This document shows, one piece after another, positions 19,678-29,690 of a stretch of DNA of 64,000 nt (the first letter of the stretch is position 1; the number at the start of each line of letters is the position of its first letter). This stretch comes from Haemophilus haemolyticus (GTDB taxonomy: Bacteria; Pseudomonadota; Gammaproteobacteria; Enterobacterales; Pasteurellaceae): the NCBI RefSeq assembly GCF_003493605.1, contig NZ_QQKA01000005.1, forward strand, positions 1-64,000. Direction: 5' to 3'. The notes beneath the pieces were generated by a model. That model saw nothing but the letters and a program-made list of their open reading frames with translations, did not search any database and was not told where the DNA came from. The translations under genes were made by a program, and so were the position numbers.

Positions 19678-20529
19678 TTATATAGACCGAGAAATAGATG
19701 ATTCTGAGTTAGATAATAAAGTAGGTATTAATCTCTCAGAAAAGCCAGCTAATATACATACCATGAGTATGCCCATAATACTATTCTCGAAAAATTTTAT
19801 TTTTATAATTTCAGAATTAAGTATAAGTAAAAATATTGTTGAAGAAGTGAACCCCAACAATAATTTTTGAAAACCTAACAAAAAGTATAGATTACATTTA
19901 TCAAATTCATGTAAATTTCTTGTTTTCAATGAAATAAACAAACTCATTAGCGCACCTAAAGATGTACCAAAAGAGATTAAACAAAAATACTCTATAAGAC
20001 TAATTTTAATTTCAGAATCAACAAATAACGATGTACACCAATTTATTATGAAAGGAACCATGATAAATATCAAAAACGGAATCATCATAGATATAGAATT
20101 AAGAAGAGTAGACCTATTCTTAGCAAAGATATCCTTTGCTATCTTTTTAAACTCCTCTCCTCTATCATTGGGATCTATATTTTCATAATCATCTAAATAA
20201 GCAGATAAAGTCTGCCCTATTAGATTTTTATTTTCCTCATAATTGTCTGTGTGTAATAGTGCGGACTTAGATTTTATATACTCACTTTTAACATGATTGT
20301 ATTTTTTTATAATCTTTTTTTCTAAATCTTTATCATATGAATCGACTATAATTCGGATTCTATTCTGAAGGGATTGCTCATCAATCTCATAAATAACAAA
20401 TTGATCTCTCTTAGATATAACCCCTGTTATTTTATAACCAACACTATCTTCAACGCCTATTTTGTATCTTTTTAGTTCTTCAGTAGGATCATGAGTATGA
20501 CCTTTCTTATTACATAATTTAATCATCAA
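19678..20529 (-). CDS. Unknown protein with four predicted C-terminal membrane helices
   Basis: 283 aa that I do not recognise. About 145 charged, soluble residues come first, with a Lys/Glu-rich, possibly coiled region ([19 protein letters not shown]) at about 83-105. Four hydrophobic segments follow, roughly at 151-172, 180-203, 216-236 and 248-268. The last loop reads [11 protein letters not shown]. The DNA is visibly more AT-rich than its neighbours, with many AAA/ATA codons, which suggests acquisition. It starts 11 bases inside the end of yqfB, so the two are translationally coupled. No catalytic motif is evident; a membrane sensor or effector is only a guess. Confidence 0.55.
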   Translation of the reverse strand: MMIKLCNKKGHTHDPTEELKRYKIGVEDSVGYKITGVISKRDQFVIYEIDEQSLQNRIRIIVDSYDKDLEKKIIKKYNHVKSEYIKSKSALLHTDNYEENKNLIGQTLSAYLDDYENIDPNDRGEEFKKIAKDIFAKNRSTLLNSISMMIPFLIFIMVPFIINWCTSLFVDSEIKISLIEYFCLISFGTSLGALMSLFISLKTRNLHEFDKCNLYFLLGFQKLLLGFTSSTIFLLILNSEIIKIKFFENSIMGILMVCILAGFSERLIPTLLSNSESSISRSI

Positions 20530-20848
20530 AAATATCCTTAAGTAAAATAAAATCTATTAGATAAAATCGTTCTTCATTCGGATAAATCCCCCGAATCACC
20601 TCTTTCAGCTCATCCAACCCCATATTTTCCTGAGCGGCATGTTGTTCCGTCAGTTCATCAAGAGTAATCGACGACACACTTAACACTTCAATAGTGCAGA
20701 AGTATTGATTGTCTTCAAACCGCCCCACTCGTAAAATATCGCCTGTTTTAAAATGGCTTTCGGATTTGTCCCGAATGGTGATAGTTTTACGCCCAGCGAG
20801 AATATCGGCTTCAAAACGTTGGTAAAAAGTGATGTCATTTGGTTGCAT
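20519..20848 (-). CDS. yqfB: N4-acetylcytidine amidohydrolase (ASCH domain)
   Basis: Homologue of E. coli YqfB, a very small amidohydrolase that releases cytidine from N4-acetylcytidine. The opening [20 protein letters not shown] and then [17 protein letters not shown] nearly match the E. coli protein, including the catalytic Lys-Thr/Glu region of the ASCH fold. At 109 aa it is about six residues longer than E. coli's 103; the extra LLKDIFDD end overlaps the next gene and may reflect its insertion. It lies between a lipoprotein gene and the 4-TM unknown. Confidence 0.85.
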   Translation of the reverse strand: MQPNDITFYQRFEADILAGRKTITIRDKSESHFKTGDILRVGRFEDNQYFCTIEVLSVSSITLDELTEQHAAQENMGLDELKEVIRGIYPNEERFYLIDFILLKDIFDD

Positions 20849-20892
20849 TTTGATCCTTAAAGAGCGGTTGGGTTTTAGAAAGTTTTATAAAA

Positions 20893-21384
20893 CTATCTCA
20901 ATTCTTTCTTTAAACGATCAATTTCATTTAATAGACGATATTCTTCTTGATGGCAAAAACTCTCTGAGCCAAGTTTTTCCCCTTCACTAGTACAACGAAC
21001 TTGCTGATATTGTTGTTCTAGTATTTGTAATATTTTTCGTTTTTCTGTATTTGAATCATTCGTCTGCTTTATTTTAGCTGGAGCTGACGATACTTTAGAT
21101 GAAACTTGAGCTTCTTGTGTTTTTTGTTGAGTGGTCATATCTTCGGTTTTTTCAGCTTCAACCATTTTTTCGGCTTCAACAGCTTCAGATTTCTTATCTG
21201 TAGCAGAAGTTTTATCCTTATTTTCCTCTAAAATAATAGCTTCCTTTTTAACATCTTGCTTTGCTGTTTGTTGAGTTTCTTCAACTTTAGGTGTGGCTTC
21301 AACTTTATTTTCTTGTTTTTCACAAGCTGAAATCATCAATACTGCTATTCCTAATAATCCTAAGCAAAATTTGGTTTTCTTCAT
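20893..21384 (-). CDS. Low-complexity Lys/Glu-rich lipoprotein
   Basis: 163 aa. A signal sequence ends in a lipobox, LMISAC, with the lipidated Cys at about residue 21. Then come roughly 80 residues of Lys/Glu/Thr/Ala-rich, probably disordered linker, and a C-terminal helix-rich part with two cysteines (VRCTSEGEKLGSESFCHQEE) that could form a disulfide. The last helix is LNEIDRLKKELR. Function unknown. The layout (anchor, flexible spacer, small folded end) fits an envelope protein. It sits 17 bp after holC on the same strand. Confidence 0.7.
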   Translation of the reverse strand: MKKTKFCLGLLGIAVLMISACEKQENKVEATPKVEETQQTAKQDVKKEAIILEENKDKTSATDKKSEAVEAEKMVEAEKTEDMTTQQKTQEAQVSSKVSSAPAKIKQTNDSNTEKRKILQILEQQYQQVRCTSEGEKLGSESFCHQEEYRLLNEIDRLKKELR

Positions 21385-21401
21385 AATTACTCCATTTTTA
21401 T

Positions 21402-21836
21402 TTATGCTATATTTTCAGTGGAAAGTGCCCATCCCAACGCTCTTAACTGTTTATAACGTTCTCGAGCTTGTGTTTTTAAGACGTCATCTTTCGGCACAAA
21501 ATCAATAAGTTGGGTAAAACTATGGCTAAAATCTGGGATTTCTTGTTGCAAATTAATTAGCACATCACGGCGTTGTAAATTTCGTTTCCCAAGCCATGAA
21601 ATCTCAATCGGTGTGGGATATTGTGTGGCTTCCCCCGATAAATTATGCGGTACAAATTCATTAGGATCTCGTCGCCACAAAAGTTCATCAATTTCTAATG
21701 CTTGGCTCTCACTTTCGCAACTAATTAGTACTTTTTTCCCTGAACGCCATATTGAGGCAGCAAGATTACAGGCTATTTCTTCGACAGTTAAAGTACAATT
21801 TTCAGTAAGAATATAAAATTGTGCAGTTTTTGCCAT
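21402..21836 (-). CDS. holC: DNA polymerase III chi subunit
   Basis: Clamp-loader accessory subunit linking the replisome to single-stranded-DNA-binding protein. 144 aa. Family features are AQFYILTE at the N-terminus, GKKVLISCESESQALEIDELLW, and the C-terminal RERYKQLRALGW. Normal length. First gene of a possible minus-strand unit holC-lipoprotein-yqfB-unknown-valS. Confidence 0.88.
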   Translation of the reverse strand: MAKTAQFYILTENCTLTVEEIACNLAASIWRSGKKVLISCESESQALEIDELLWRRDPNEFVPHNLSGEATQYPTPIEISWLGKRNLQRRDVLINLQQEIPDFSHSFTQLIDFVPKDDVLKTQARERYKQLRALGWALSTENIA

Positions 21837-22070
21837 TTTAACCCCGTTATTTTCTCAATCTAGCCCCATACAAATTTAAGGATTTTAACGAAAAAACCTT
21901 GGAAGATAAATAATTAAATAGATATTATTAAAAATGTCTGAAAATCCACCGCACTTTTATGATCTATGTCACAAAACTGATTTTTAACGTTTTTGTTACG
22001 TTCCACTCATAACTCGGAAGTGTTAAAATCAATTCAGTTTTAATTTTCATTCAATTCATAGGAGTACAGA

Positions 22071-23465
22071 ATGGCATTTCGTATTGAAAAAGACACAATG
22101 GGTGAAGTTCAAGTTCCAGTAGATAAATATTGGGCTGCACAAACTGAGCGTTCACGCAATAACTTTAAAATTGGTCCTGCCGCATCAATGCCACATGAAA
22201 TTATCGAGGCTTTTGGCTATTTGAAAAAAGCAGCTGCATTTGCTAATCATGATTTAGGTGTATTACCTCTTGAAAAACGTGATTTAATTGCTCAGGCTTG
22301 TGACGAAATTTTAGCAAATAAATTAGACGATCAATTCCCACTTGTTATTTGGCAAACCGGTTCTGGTACACAATCTAATATGAATGTGAACGAAGTAGTG
22401 GCAAATCGTGCGCATGTGCTAAACGGTGGAAAATTAGGCGAAAAATCAATCATTCATCCAAATGATGATGTGAATAAATCACAATCTTCAAACGATACTT
22501 TCCCAACGGCAATGCACATTGCGGCATATAAAAAAGTAGTTGAGCACACTATTCCTTGTGTTGAACGTTTACAAAAAACTTTTGCGGCAAAATCTGAAGC
22601 TTTCAAAAACGTGGTAAAAATTGGTCGCACTCACTTAATGGATGCAACGCCACTCACATTAGGTCAAGAATTTTCAGCTTATGCTGCTCAATTAGATTTC
22701 GGCTTAAAAGCATTAAAAAATACCCTTCCACATTTAAGTCAATTAGCATTGGGTGGTACAGCGGTTGGTACAGGTTTGAACACGCCGAAAGGCTATGATG
22801 TGAAAGTGGCAGATTACATAGCAAAATTCACCGCACTTCCGTTTGTCACCGCAGATAATAAATTTGAAGCATTAGCCGCTCATGATGCGATTGTTGAAAC
22901 TCACGGTGCATTACGTCAATTAGCAATGAGTTTATTTAAAATTGCGAACGATATTCGTCTATTAGCATCAGGCCCTCGTTCAGGGATTGGCGAAATTTTA
23001 ATTCCTGAAAATGAACCGGGTTCTTCAATTATGCCGGGTAAAGTAAACCCAACTCAATGTGAAGCGATGACCATGGTTTGCGCACAAGTATTTGGTAACG
23101 ATACCACAATCGCATTTGTAGGTTCACAAGGTCACTTCCAATTAAATGTGTTCAACCCAGTGATGATTGCAAACTTCTTACAATCTGCTCAATTATTGGG
23201 TGATGCTTGCGTATCTTTCGATGAACACTGTGCAGTGGGTATTGAACCAAACTATCCTCGAATTAAACAACAACTTGAAAATTCACTAATGTTGGTAACC
23301 GCACTTAATACGCATATTGGCTATGAAAACGCAGCTAAAATTGCAAAAACGGCGCACAAAAATGGCACAACATTGCGTGAAGAAGCAATTAATTTAGGTT
23401 TAGTTTCTGCCGAAGATTTTGATAAATGGGTTCGCCCTGAAGATATGGTGGGTAGCTTAAAATAA
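22071..23465 (+). CDS. fumC: Class II fumarate hydratase
   Basis: Interconverts fumarate and malate; iron-independent, stable under oxidative stress. 464 aa. The family signature [15 protein letters not shown] (about residues 318-332) contains the catalytic loop Ser; [14 protein letters not shown] and the [14 protein letters not shown] segment build the active site, with the general-base His in [18 protein letters not shown] is 8 bases before the ATG. Upstream (21958-21973) TATGA-N6-TCACA is a weak CRP-like site. A terminator follows. Confidence 0.97.
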   Translation: MAFRIEKDTMGEVQVPVDKYWAAQTERSRNNFKIGPAASMPHEIIEAFGYLKKAAAFANHDLGVLPLEKRDLIAQACDEILANKLDDQFPLVIWQTGSGTQSNMNVNEVVANRAHVLNGGKLGEKSIIHPNDDVNKSQSSNDTFPTAMHIAAYKKVVEHTIPCVERLQKTFAAKSEAFKNVVKIGRTHLMDATPLTLGQEFSAYAAQLDFGLKALKNTLPHLSQLALGGTAVGTGLNTPKGYDVKVADYIAKFTALPFVTADNKFEALAAHDAIVETHGALRQLAMSLFKIANDIRLLASGPRSGIGEILIPENEPGSSIMPGKVNPTQCEAMTMVCAQVFGNDTTIAFVGSQGHFQLNVFNPVMIANFLQSAQLLGDACVSFDEHCAVGIEPNYPRIKQQLENSLMLVTALNTHIGYENAAKIAKTAHKNGTTLREEAINLGLVSAEDFDKWVRPEDMVGSLK

Positions 23466-23495
23466 TTCATCGTATAAATTAACATTACAACGATC

Positions 23496-23524
23496 AAAGG
23501 CGAGTAAAATTACTCGCCTTTTTA
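23496..23524 (+). terminator. Terminator of fumC
   Basis: AAAGGCGAGTA (23496-23506), loop AAAT, TACTCGCCTTT (23511-23521), then TTT. An 11-bp perfect stem. Confidence 0.88.
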
Positions 23525-23592
23525 CTGATTTCTAATTTGCTTTTTGATGCGGTTTGTTATAATCAACACAATTTTATTCACGGCAATTTATT

Positions 23593-24201
23593 ATGAAAAT
23601 GAAATCCCTTTTTGTGGCAATAATCACGTTTTTTTCTGCCGCACCTTTTGCCCATTGGCAACCTATCGGAAATGCCGAATACACTTGGGGGCCGTTCCAT
23701 GTTTATACCATTGGTTTATTTTCCGAAACGGGCACTTATCAAGAAAATGAACGTCCATTAATGCTCTCTTTCAAATATGAAAAACCCATTGAAGGAAAAA
23801 ATTTTGCGATTACCCTGATTAAAGAAATCGAAACCTTAAAACTTAATGATGGCGATACTCAAAGCTGGCTAAAAGAAATGCAGGCAACCTTTCCTGATTT
23901 TTCCCCAAACGATATATTGAACTATATTGCCTTACCCGATAAAGGTTACTTTGTATTAAATGATACTGTGCTGGAACACGATTTTGATGCTAAATTTAAT
24001 CAAGCGTTTATCGGCATTTGGCTTGCACCAAATAGTACTTTTGTAAAACTGCAACCACAATTATTAGGCAAAACGAAAAGCAATCATGAAGCGACTGAAT
24101 TTTATCTCAAACCTGAAAGTGTATCCGTTGATGAACAAGATTCAATGCCTGAATTACCGCCACATTATTTATTAGATAATCAGAAAAAATCCGAAGGATA
24201 A
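23593..24201 (+). CDS. Exported chalcone-isomerase-like protein
   Basis: 202 aa with a signal peptide (MKMKSLFVAIITFFSAAPFA, cleavage near residue 20) and the pattern WQPIGNAEYTWGPFHVYTIGLFSETG, which resembles bacterial chalcone-isomerase-like periplasmic proteins (PF16036-like). The second half carries WLKEMQATFPDFSPNDIL and an FIGIWLAPN segment. Enzymatic activity is not established for the bacterial members; fatty-acid or lipid binding is one idea. Monocistronic between fumC and the convergent rnm gene. Confidence 0.65.
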   Translation: MKMKSLFVAIITFFSAAPFAHWQPIGNAEYTWGPFHVYTIGLFSETGTYQENERPLMLSFKYEKPIEGKNFAITLIKEIETLKLNDGDTQSWLKEMQATFPDFSPNDILNYIALPDKGYFVLNDTVLEHDFDAKFNQAFIGIWLAPNSTFVKLQPQLLGKTKSNHEATEFYLKPESVSVDEQDSMPELPPHYLLDNQKKSEG

Positions 24202-24230
24202 ATTCAGTTTTTTATATTTTGAACCATAAA

Positions 24231-24278
24231 AAATACCTGTTTCCGAATAACGTTTATTATCAAGAAAACAGGTATTTA
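24231..24278. terminator. Bidirectional terminator between convergent genes
   Basis: AAATACCTGTTT (24231-24242) and AAACAGGTATTT (24266-24277), a 12-bp perfect stem with a 23-base AT-rich loop. T-runs flank it on both strands. It lies between the chalcone-isomerase-like gene and rnm. Confidence 0.65.
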
Positions 24279-24301
24279 TTATTTGAACATTCTCTATCTG
24301 A

Positions 24302-25126
24302 CTAAAATTTTTCCCAAACAGGGATAACTCCATCAACTAAATCTAAATTTTTTCCTAACTCTACCCAACCACAAGGAAAATGAAAATCGGATCCAACCGA
24401 TCCCAGCAGATCAAATTCTTTTGCCCAACGAGCAAGCATTTGACGCTGATCTTTTGCCTGACTACAATCCGCCATTTCCATGCCATCACCACCCCAAGCT
24501 TTAAAATCGGTTATCAACTTACGCACCCATTTCCCCGTCATGTTATAACGTAACGGATGGGCAATAACGGATATACCGCCTGCTGCATGGATTGTCTCAA
24601 TCGCGGTGGGAATATCTGTCCATTCTGATTTGACAAATGCCGATTTTCCTTGCCCTAAATAGCGTTTAAAGGCCTGACCATCATTAGATACCTTACCAAT
24701 CTGCACCAAATAACGTGCGTAATGAGCACGCGTCACTTCTCCATCAGCTAAAGCCTTTGCTCCTTCATAAGCATTAGGAATACCTGCTTTTTCTAATTTA
24801 TCGCCAATTTCCACCGCTCTTTTTTCACGTAATGCTTTTTGGCTTTGCAAAAGTGCGGTCATTTTGGGATGAGTTTTATCGAAGTTTAATCCTACAATAT
24901 GGATCCCTCGCCCTTCCCAATTTGTGGAAATTTCTACTCCAGTAATTAATTCAATGCCTACTTCTTTCGCTGCAGTCTCAGCTTCATCAATACCTGCAAT
25001 CGTATCGTGATCGCATAATGCCAACACGTTCACGCCTTGAACATAAGCACGATGCACTAATTCCGTTGGACTCAACACCCCATCTGATGCGGTGCTGTGA
25101 CAATGTAAGTCGTATTTTTTTGTCAT
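24302..25126 (-). CDS. rnm: PHP-domain 5'-3' exoribonuclease (YciV/RNase AM type)
   Basis: 274-aa PHP phosphoesterase. Metal ligands are visible in DLHCHSTASDG (residues 6-16), LCDHDTIAG, TGVEIST, the His of VIAHPLRY and the final SDFH. E. coli YciV (RNase AM) trims the 5' ends of rRNAs and acts on 3',5'-bisnucleotides; the sequence fits this subfamily. Its ATG overlaps the pyrD stop by one base, so both are probably co-translated from the pyrD promoter. Confidence 0.8.
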   Translation of the reverse strand: MTKKYDLHCHSTASDGVLSPTELVHRAYVQGVNVLALCDHDTIAGIDEAETAAKEVGIELITGVEISTNWEGRGIHIVGLNFDKTHPKMTALLQSQKALREKRAVEIGDKLEKAGIPNAYEGAKALADGEVTRAHYARYLVQIGKVSNDGQAFKRYLGQGKSAFVKSEWTDIPTAIETIHAAGGISVIAHPLRYNMTGKWVRKLITDFKAWGGDGMEMADCSQAKDQRQMLARWAKEFDLLGSVGSDFHFPCGWVELGKNLDLVDGVIPVWEKF

Positions 25127-26145
25127 TATTTAATATTTTTTACTAATTCTTTTACTAATTTTGGACCGTGATAAATCAATCCTGAATAAACTTGTAACAA
25201 CTCGGCACCAGCCTCAATTTTCTCTTGCGCATTTTGCAAACCATCAATGCCACCGCTACCAATAATCGGAATCTGACCTTTCAGTTCTTGATGTAATCGC
25301 TTAATAATCTCCGTGCTTTTATGCTGCAACGGCTTTCCACTTAATCCGCCTTGCTGTTCCGCATTTTTCATCCCCATCACAGTATCTCGAGAAATTGTAG
25401 TATTCGTTGCAATAACCCCATCCATTTTATGACGAACTAACGTATCCGCAATTTGCACTAATTCACTTTCCGTTAAATCTGGTGCAATTTTTACTGCAAT
25501 CGGCACATATTTATTATATTGGTTTGCCAAAATAGCCTGACGATCCTTAATGCTACACAATAAATCATCGAAATAATCACCATATTGTAACTGACGCAAA
25601 TCTGGTGTATTGGGTGATGAAATATTTACCGTAATGTAACCAGCGTAGTTATAGGCTTTGTTCAAACAGAAAATATAATCATCTTTGCCTTGTTCCAAAG
25701 GCGTAAATTTATTCTTACCAATATTGATACCAATCACGCCTTGATAACGGGCGTTTTTCACATTTTCTATAAGATAGTCAATACCATTATTATTAAAGCC
25801 ATTACGGTTAATAATGCCTTCGGCTTCAATCAAACGAAACTGACGCGGCTTTGCATTCCCATCTTGTGCAACGGGCGTGACTGTTCCTACCTCGAGAAAA
25901 CCAAAACCCAATGCACCGAAACCATTAATTGCATCTCCATTTTTATCTGCTCCTGCTGCCAATCCAATGGGATTAGGGAAATTTACACCCATTACCGTTT
26001 TCGGAAAGCCGTTGGGAGCATGAATAAGAGATTTTAAGATCGGTTGAAATAAAGGATTACCAGCTAATTTCAAGCATTGAATCGTGAAATTATGAGCCTT
26101 TTCAGCATCCATTTGGAAAATGCCGTGACGGAATAATTGATACAT
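25126..26145 (-). CDS. pyrD: Dihydroorotate dehydrogenase (quinone), class 2
   Basis: Oxidises dihydroorotate to orotate in pyrimidine synthesis at the inner membrane, with quinone as acceptor. 339 aa. The N-terminal amphipathic helices ([23 protein letters not shown]) mark the quinone-dependent class. FMN-binding segments [23 protein letters not shown] (active-site Ser region), [14 protein letters not shown] and GSGGIDG are present. No PurR box is evident upstream; an inverted uptake-signal pair lies in the 5' region. Confidence 0.95.
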   Translation of the reverse strand: MYQLFRHGIFQMDAEKAHNFTIQCLKLAGNPLFQPILKSLIHAPNGFPKTVMGVNFPNPIGLAAGADKNGDAINGFGALGFGFLEVGTVTPVAQDGNAKPRQFRLIEAEGIINRNGFNNNGIDYLIENVKNARYQGVIGINIGKNKFTPLEQGKDDYIFCLNKAYNYAGYITVNISSPNTPDLRQLQYGDYFDDLLCSIKDRQAILANQYNKYVPIAVKIAPDLTESELVQIADTLVRHKMDGVIATNTTISRDTVMGMKNAEQQGGLSGKPLQHKSTEIIKRLHQELKGQIPIIGSGGIDGLQNAQEKIEAGAELLQVYSGLIYHGPKLVKELVKNIK

Positions 26146-26252
26146 ACTCGTTTATCTCTCGGGATAGTTTACTGTAAGAAAGTACGGTTAATTTTCACCG
26201 CACTTTAAAGGTAGGATTGCTCGTATTCTACGAGGAACAAAGATGATGTGCA

Positions 26253-26286
26253 AATAAAAAACCGAACCCAATCGGATTCGGCTTTA
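26253..26286 (-). terminator. Terminator of metE
   Basis: On the minus strand GCCGAA and TTCGGT flank a 10-base loop that is itself partly paired, followed by TTTTTTATTTG. It lies about 40 bases after the metE stop. Confidence 0.7.
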
Positions 26287-26326
26287 ATTATGTTGTATTT
26301 GAAAATTATTCTTTCTGTATTATTAC

Positions 26327-28597
26327 TTATGCTAATTCCGCACGTAATTTTTTGGTTACATCCACCATCACTTTTAGTTGATCGATAGTTTCTGTCCAGC
26401 CGCGAGTTTTTAAGCCGCAGTCTGGGTTTACCCATAAACGTTCTTTTGGAATTACTTTTAACGCTTTGCGTAATAAGTGTTCAATTTCACCTGCGGTTGG
26501 TACACGTGGACTGTGGATATCATACACACCTGGACCGATGTCATTCGGGTAGTTGAATTTCACGAAGGCATCTAATAATTCCATATCTGAACGTGAAGTT
26601 TCGATGGTAATTACGTCCGCATCTAATGCTGCAATCGCAGGTAAGATGTCGTTAAACTCGGAATAACACATGTGAGTGTGAATTTGTGTATCATCTTGCA
26701 CGCCCATTGAGCTTAAACGGAATGCTTCGCCTGCCCATTGTAAATATGCGTCCCAATCAGCGCGTTTGAGCGGTAAACCTTCACGAATGGCTGGCTCATC
26801 AATTTGAATGACTTTAATGCCTGCTGCTTCTAAATCTAACACTTCATCAGATAATGCTACGCCGATTTGTTTACATACGGTTGAACGTGGAATATCGTTA
26901 CGCACGAATGACCATTGTAAAATAGTCACAGGGCCGGTTAACATCCCTTTCATCACACGGTTTGTGAGGCTTTGTGCATATTGTGACCAACGTACTGTCA
27001 TTGGCTCTGGGCGAGTTACATCGCCGTAAATTACTGGTGGTTTTACACAACGTGAACCGTAGCTTTGTACCCAACCAAACTTGGTGAACGCGAAACCATC
27101 TAATAATTCCCCAAAGTATTCCACCATGTCGTTACGTTCTGCTTCGCCGTGAACTAACACATCTAAATCTAATTCTTCTTGGCGACGTACTACATATTCG
27201 ATCTCTTTTTTCATCGCTGCTTCGTAATCTGCAAGGGATAATTCACCTTTTTTGAAACTTGCACGTGCGTGACGAATTTCTGTCGTTTGCGGGAATGACC
27301 CAATGTTTGTAGTTGGCAGAAGTGGTAAATTTAACCACGCATTTTGCTTAACAATACGTTCTGCAAATGGCGATTTACGTTGATCCGCACCTTTTGGTAA
27401 GTTTGCTAATCGTTCTGCCACTTCAGGACGATGAATTTCTTTTGAGGTTGCGCGTGCATCTGCTGCCGCTTGGCTTGCATCTAATGCTGCTTGTACAGAC
27501 GCTCTTCCATGATTTAACGCTTGTTTTAATACATTTAATTCTTCTACTTTTTGTAGCGTGAAAGATAACCAGCTGTAAAGTGCAGGATTTTTCTCTTTTA
27601 ATTGCACTTCCACTTCTAAGTCAAATGGGGTGTGCAATAATGAACAGCTTGGTGCAATCCATAAACGCTCGCCTAATTTCGCTTTTAATGGCTCTAATAC
27701 ATCTAACACTTTGTTTAAGTTTGCACGCCAGATATTACGACCTTCAATCACACCAGCTGATAACACTTTGCTGTAATCTTCAAATGCCGCAAGCTGTTCT
27801 GGTGCACGCACTAAATCTAAATGCAAGCCTGCAACAGGTAAGGCTTTTAATAACTCAGCGTGTTGTGCAACGGAACCAAAATAGGTGGCTAATAATAATT
27901 TTGCGTTCACTTTGCTTAATTCAGCGTAAACAGATTTATAGGCTTCAACCCATTCTGCAGGTAAATCTAATGCTAATGCAGGTTCATCAATTTGAATCCA
28001 CTCTGCCCCTTCAGCGACTAGTGCGTTTAAGATTTCAACATAAACAGGCACTAATTGATTTAATAAATCGAAACGGTTAAATGCTTCGCCTTTTTCTTTA
28101 CCTAACCATAAGAATGTTAATGGACCAACAATCACCGGTTTGAAATTTAAACCTAATGCTTTTGCTTCACGGATTTGGTTTACATAATGCGCTGGGTTAG
28201 CTTTGAAAGAGGTCGATTTTTGGAACTCAGGCACAAGATAGTGATAGTTCGTATCAAACCATTTGGTCATTTCAATTGCGAATTGATCTTTGTTACCACG
28301 TGCAAGTTGGAAATATTGATCAAGGGTTAAATTTTGGCTATCAAAACCAAAACGAGCAGGAATTGCCCCTGTTGCCACTTGTAAATCTAAAATATGATCG
28401 TAGAACGTGAAATCGCCCACGGCAACGAAATCCGCATTCGCCGCTGCTTGATGTTTCCAGTTTTTTTCACGCAATGCTTTCGCTAAATCTAATAAATCTT
28501 GCTCGGCTAATTCTTTACGCCAATAACGTTCTTGTGCGAATTTTAATTCACGTTTTGCCCCTACACGAGGAAAGCCTAAAATATGTGATGTTGTCAT
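26327..28597 (-). CDS. metE: Cobalamin-independent methionine synthase
   Basis: Transfers the methyl group of methyltetrahydrofolate-triglutamate to homocysteine. 756 aa, two-barrel enzyme. The zinc ligands are seen in HTHMCYSEF (His and Cys), the Glu of ETSRS and the Cys of [11 protein letters not shown] near the C-terminus; the substrate loop is [13 protein letters not shown]. Start ATG follows CGGGAGTT. A two-box MetJ operator precedes the gene, so repression by S-adenosylmethionine is expected. Confidence 0.97.
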   Translation of the reverse strand: MTTSHILGFPRVGAKRELKFAQERYWRKELAEQDLLDLAKALREKNWKHQAAANADFVAVGDFTFYDHILDLQVATGAIPARFGFDSQNLTLDQYFQLARGNKDQFAIEMTKWFDTNYHYLVPEFQKSTSFKANPAHYVNQIREAKALGLNFKPVIVGPLTFLWLGKEKGEAFNRFDLLNQLVPVYVEILNALVAEGAEWIQIDEPALALDLPAEWVEAYKSVYAELSKVNAKLLLATYFGSVAQHAELLKALPVAGLHLDLVRAPEQLAAFEDYSKVLSAGVIEGRNIWRANLNKVLDVLEPLKAKLGERLWIAPSCSLLHTPFDLEVEVQLKEKNPALYSWLSFTLQKVEELNVLKQALNHGRASVQAALDASQAAADARATSKEIHRPEVAERLANLPKGADQRKSPFAERIVKQNAWLNLPLLPTTNIGSFPQTTEIRHARASFKKGELSLADYEAAMKKEIEYVVRRQEELDLDVLVHGEAERNDMVEYFGELLDGFAFTKFGWVQSYGSRCVKPPVIYGDVTRPEPMTVRWSQYAQSLTNRVMKGMLTGPVTILQWSFVRNDIPRSTVCKQIGVALSDEVLDLEAAGIKVIQIDEPAIREGLPLKRADWDAYLQWAGEAFRLSSMGVQDDTQIHTHMCYSEFNDILPAIAALDADVITIETSRSDMELLDAFVKFNYPNDIGPGVYDIHSPRVPTAGEIEHLLRKALKVIPKERLWVNPDCGLKTRGWTETIDQLKVMVDVTKKLRAELA

Positions 28598-28634
28598 AAT
28601 AACTCCCGTTTTAAAGTAATCTTCTTAATCATTT

Positions 28635-28650
28635 AGACGGCTAAACGTCT
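28635..28650 (-). promoter_or_regulatory. MetJ operator of metE
   Basis: Two adjacent 8-bp met boxes: on the minus strand AGACGTTT and AGCCGTCT, with 6 and 7 of 8 matches to AGACGTCT, together a near-perfect 16-bp palindrome. It lies just downstream of a TATACT -10 (28656-28661, minus), so it would cover the transcription start. Confidence 0.8.
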
Positions 28651-28740
28651 GTACGAGTATAGAATGCGTCATCTCAATATATTATGCAAACTTATTATTT
28701 TCAGGATTTGCATGAAATAAATTAATATTGAAATCTCATA

Positions 28741-28768
28741 TAAAATAAAGGGGCATACTAAATGCCCC
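28741..28768 (-). terminator. Terminator of the pepN-BRO gene unit
   Basis: GGGGCAT and ATGCCCC (28750-28756, 28762-28768) with a 5-base loop, followed on the minus strand by TTTATTTTA. It separates the BRO gene from the metE promoter. Confidence 0.75.
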
Positions 28769-28796
28769 AAAAACTATTGCAAAATTTACCGCACTT

Positions 28797-29657
28797 TTAT
28801 GCGTTTTCATCCTTATGCTGAATTTCTTTTATTACATCGCCAATTAATCGACCAAAATCAACGGCATTTTTAGAAGTAATAACAGGCTGTCCCGTTTCTT
28901 GTTCTAACGTCTCTTTCGCAATTTTTGCGACATTACCTCCCCTTTTAGCGACTCTTTTATTTTCTTCAAAACCTTGAGGATTTGATGTATTAGCAATATC
29001 TTTGGTAGCGGTTTCTGCAAGCATATTTAAGATTAATTCAGTGGTGGACATATTGTCTCTTAAATTTTGTTTTTTCAGCCCTTTAAAATCTTTATATTCT
29101 CTTGTCGTCATTCCACTCCATGCTTTAGAGATTTCATTGGTAAGAATGGCATATTCTTTCCCTTCAGCTACGCCATGAGCTTGCCAAGTATCTGTAAGCT
29201 CTTTTCTTACTTGTATGGCTTGCAGCCTTTGATTAATCCATTCTCGGCTATAACCTTTTTGAAGATAAGTTTCTAAGGCTCTATCAATGGTTAATTCAGG
29301 ATCAATGATCTCATCAATTCTGTCTTTACCGACTTCAGCTAACCACATTTTGAAAGGTTCCGCTTTAGGTGAGGGAACAGATTGAATAATGCGGAAAATG
29401 CCTTGCATATCAGCAACATCAGTTTTGTACATTTTACCGTCTTTAGGTGATTTCATTTTCAGTTGGCTACAAATTGTAGCCAACTCATTTCCTTCTTTTT
29501 TAAGCCTTGTTTTTAACACACTCCAATATTTTCTTGGATTATCACTTTCAGTAAGGACACCTAAAATATCAATGATGCTAAAATACCATTCTTCTTTTTC
29601 ATTATCCCAAGCAGAACGGATTTCATTTCCTTCAAATAATTTAATTTTATTATCCAA
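28797..29657 (-). CDS. BRO-N / DinD-like DNA-binding protein
   Basis: The N-terminal part (KIKLFEGNEIRSAWDNEKEE, then YFSIIDILGVLTESDNPRKYWS) is a BRO-N domain as in phage antirepressors. The C-terminal part (GLKKQNLRDNMSTTEL and following) resembles E. coli DinD, a DNA-damage-inducible protein that inhibits RecA. I prefer a TTG start at 29657 (286 aa) because AAAGGA lies 8 bases upstream; the frame is open to 29684 with another TTG. The gene starts only a few tens of bases after the pepN stop. I found no LexA-type CTGT-N8-ACAG site in front of it, so it probably depends on pepN transcription. Confidence 0.75.
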   Translation of the reverse strand: MDNKIKLFEGNEIRSAWDNEKEEWYFSIIDILGVLTESDNPRKYWSVLKTRLKKEGNELATICSQLKMKSPKDGKMYKTDVADMQGIFRIIQSVPSPKAEPFKMWLAEVGKDRIDEIIDPELTIDRALETYLQKGYSREWINQRLQAIQVRKELTDTWQAHGVAEGKEYAILTNEISKAWSGMTTREYKDFKGLKKQNLRDNMSTTELILNMLAETATKDIANTSNPQGFEENKRVAKRGGNVAKIAKETLEQETGQPVITSKNAVDFGRLIGDVIKEIQHKDENA

Positions 29658-29690
29658 GCTAATTTTCCTTTTAATCTGTACCAACTCAAC

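Noticed and set aside
21958-21973. CRP site upstream of fumC
   Set aside because: TATGA-N6-TCACA has one imperfect arm and the rest of the promoter is unclear; mentioned under fumC only.
26205-26435. 76-aa minus-strand frame over the end of metE
   Set aside because: It overlaps metE and its terminator in another frame; no sign of a real protein.
27367-28080. Leu-rich plus-strand frames over metE
   Set aside because: Antisense shadows of the metE codons; no independent evidence.
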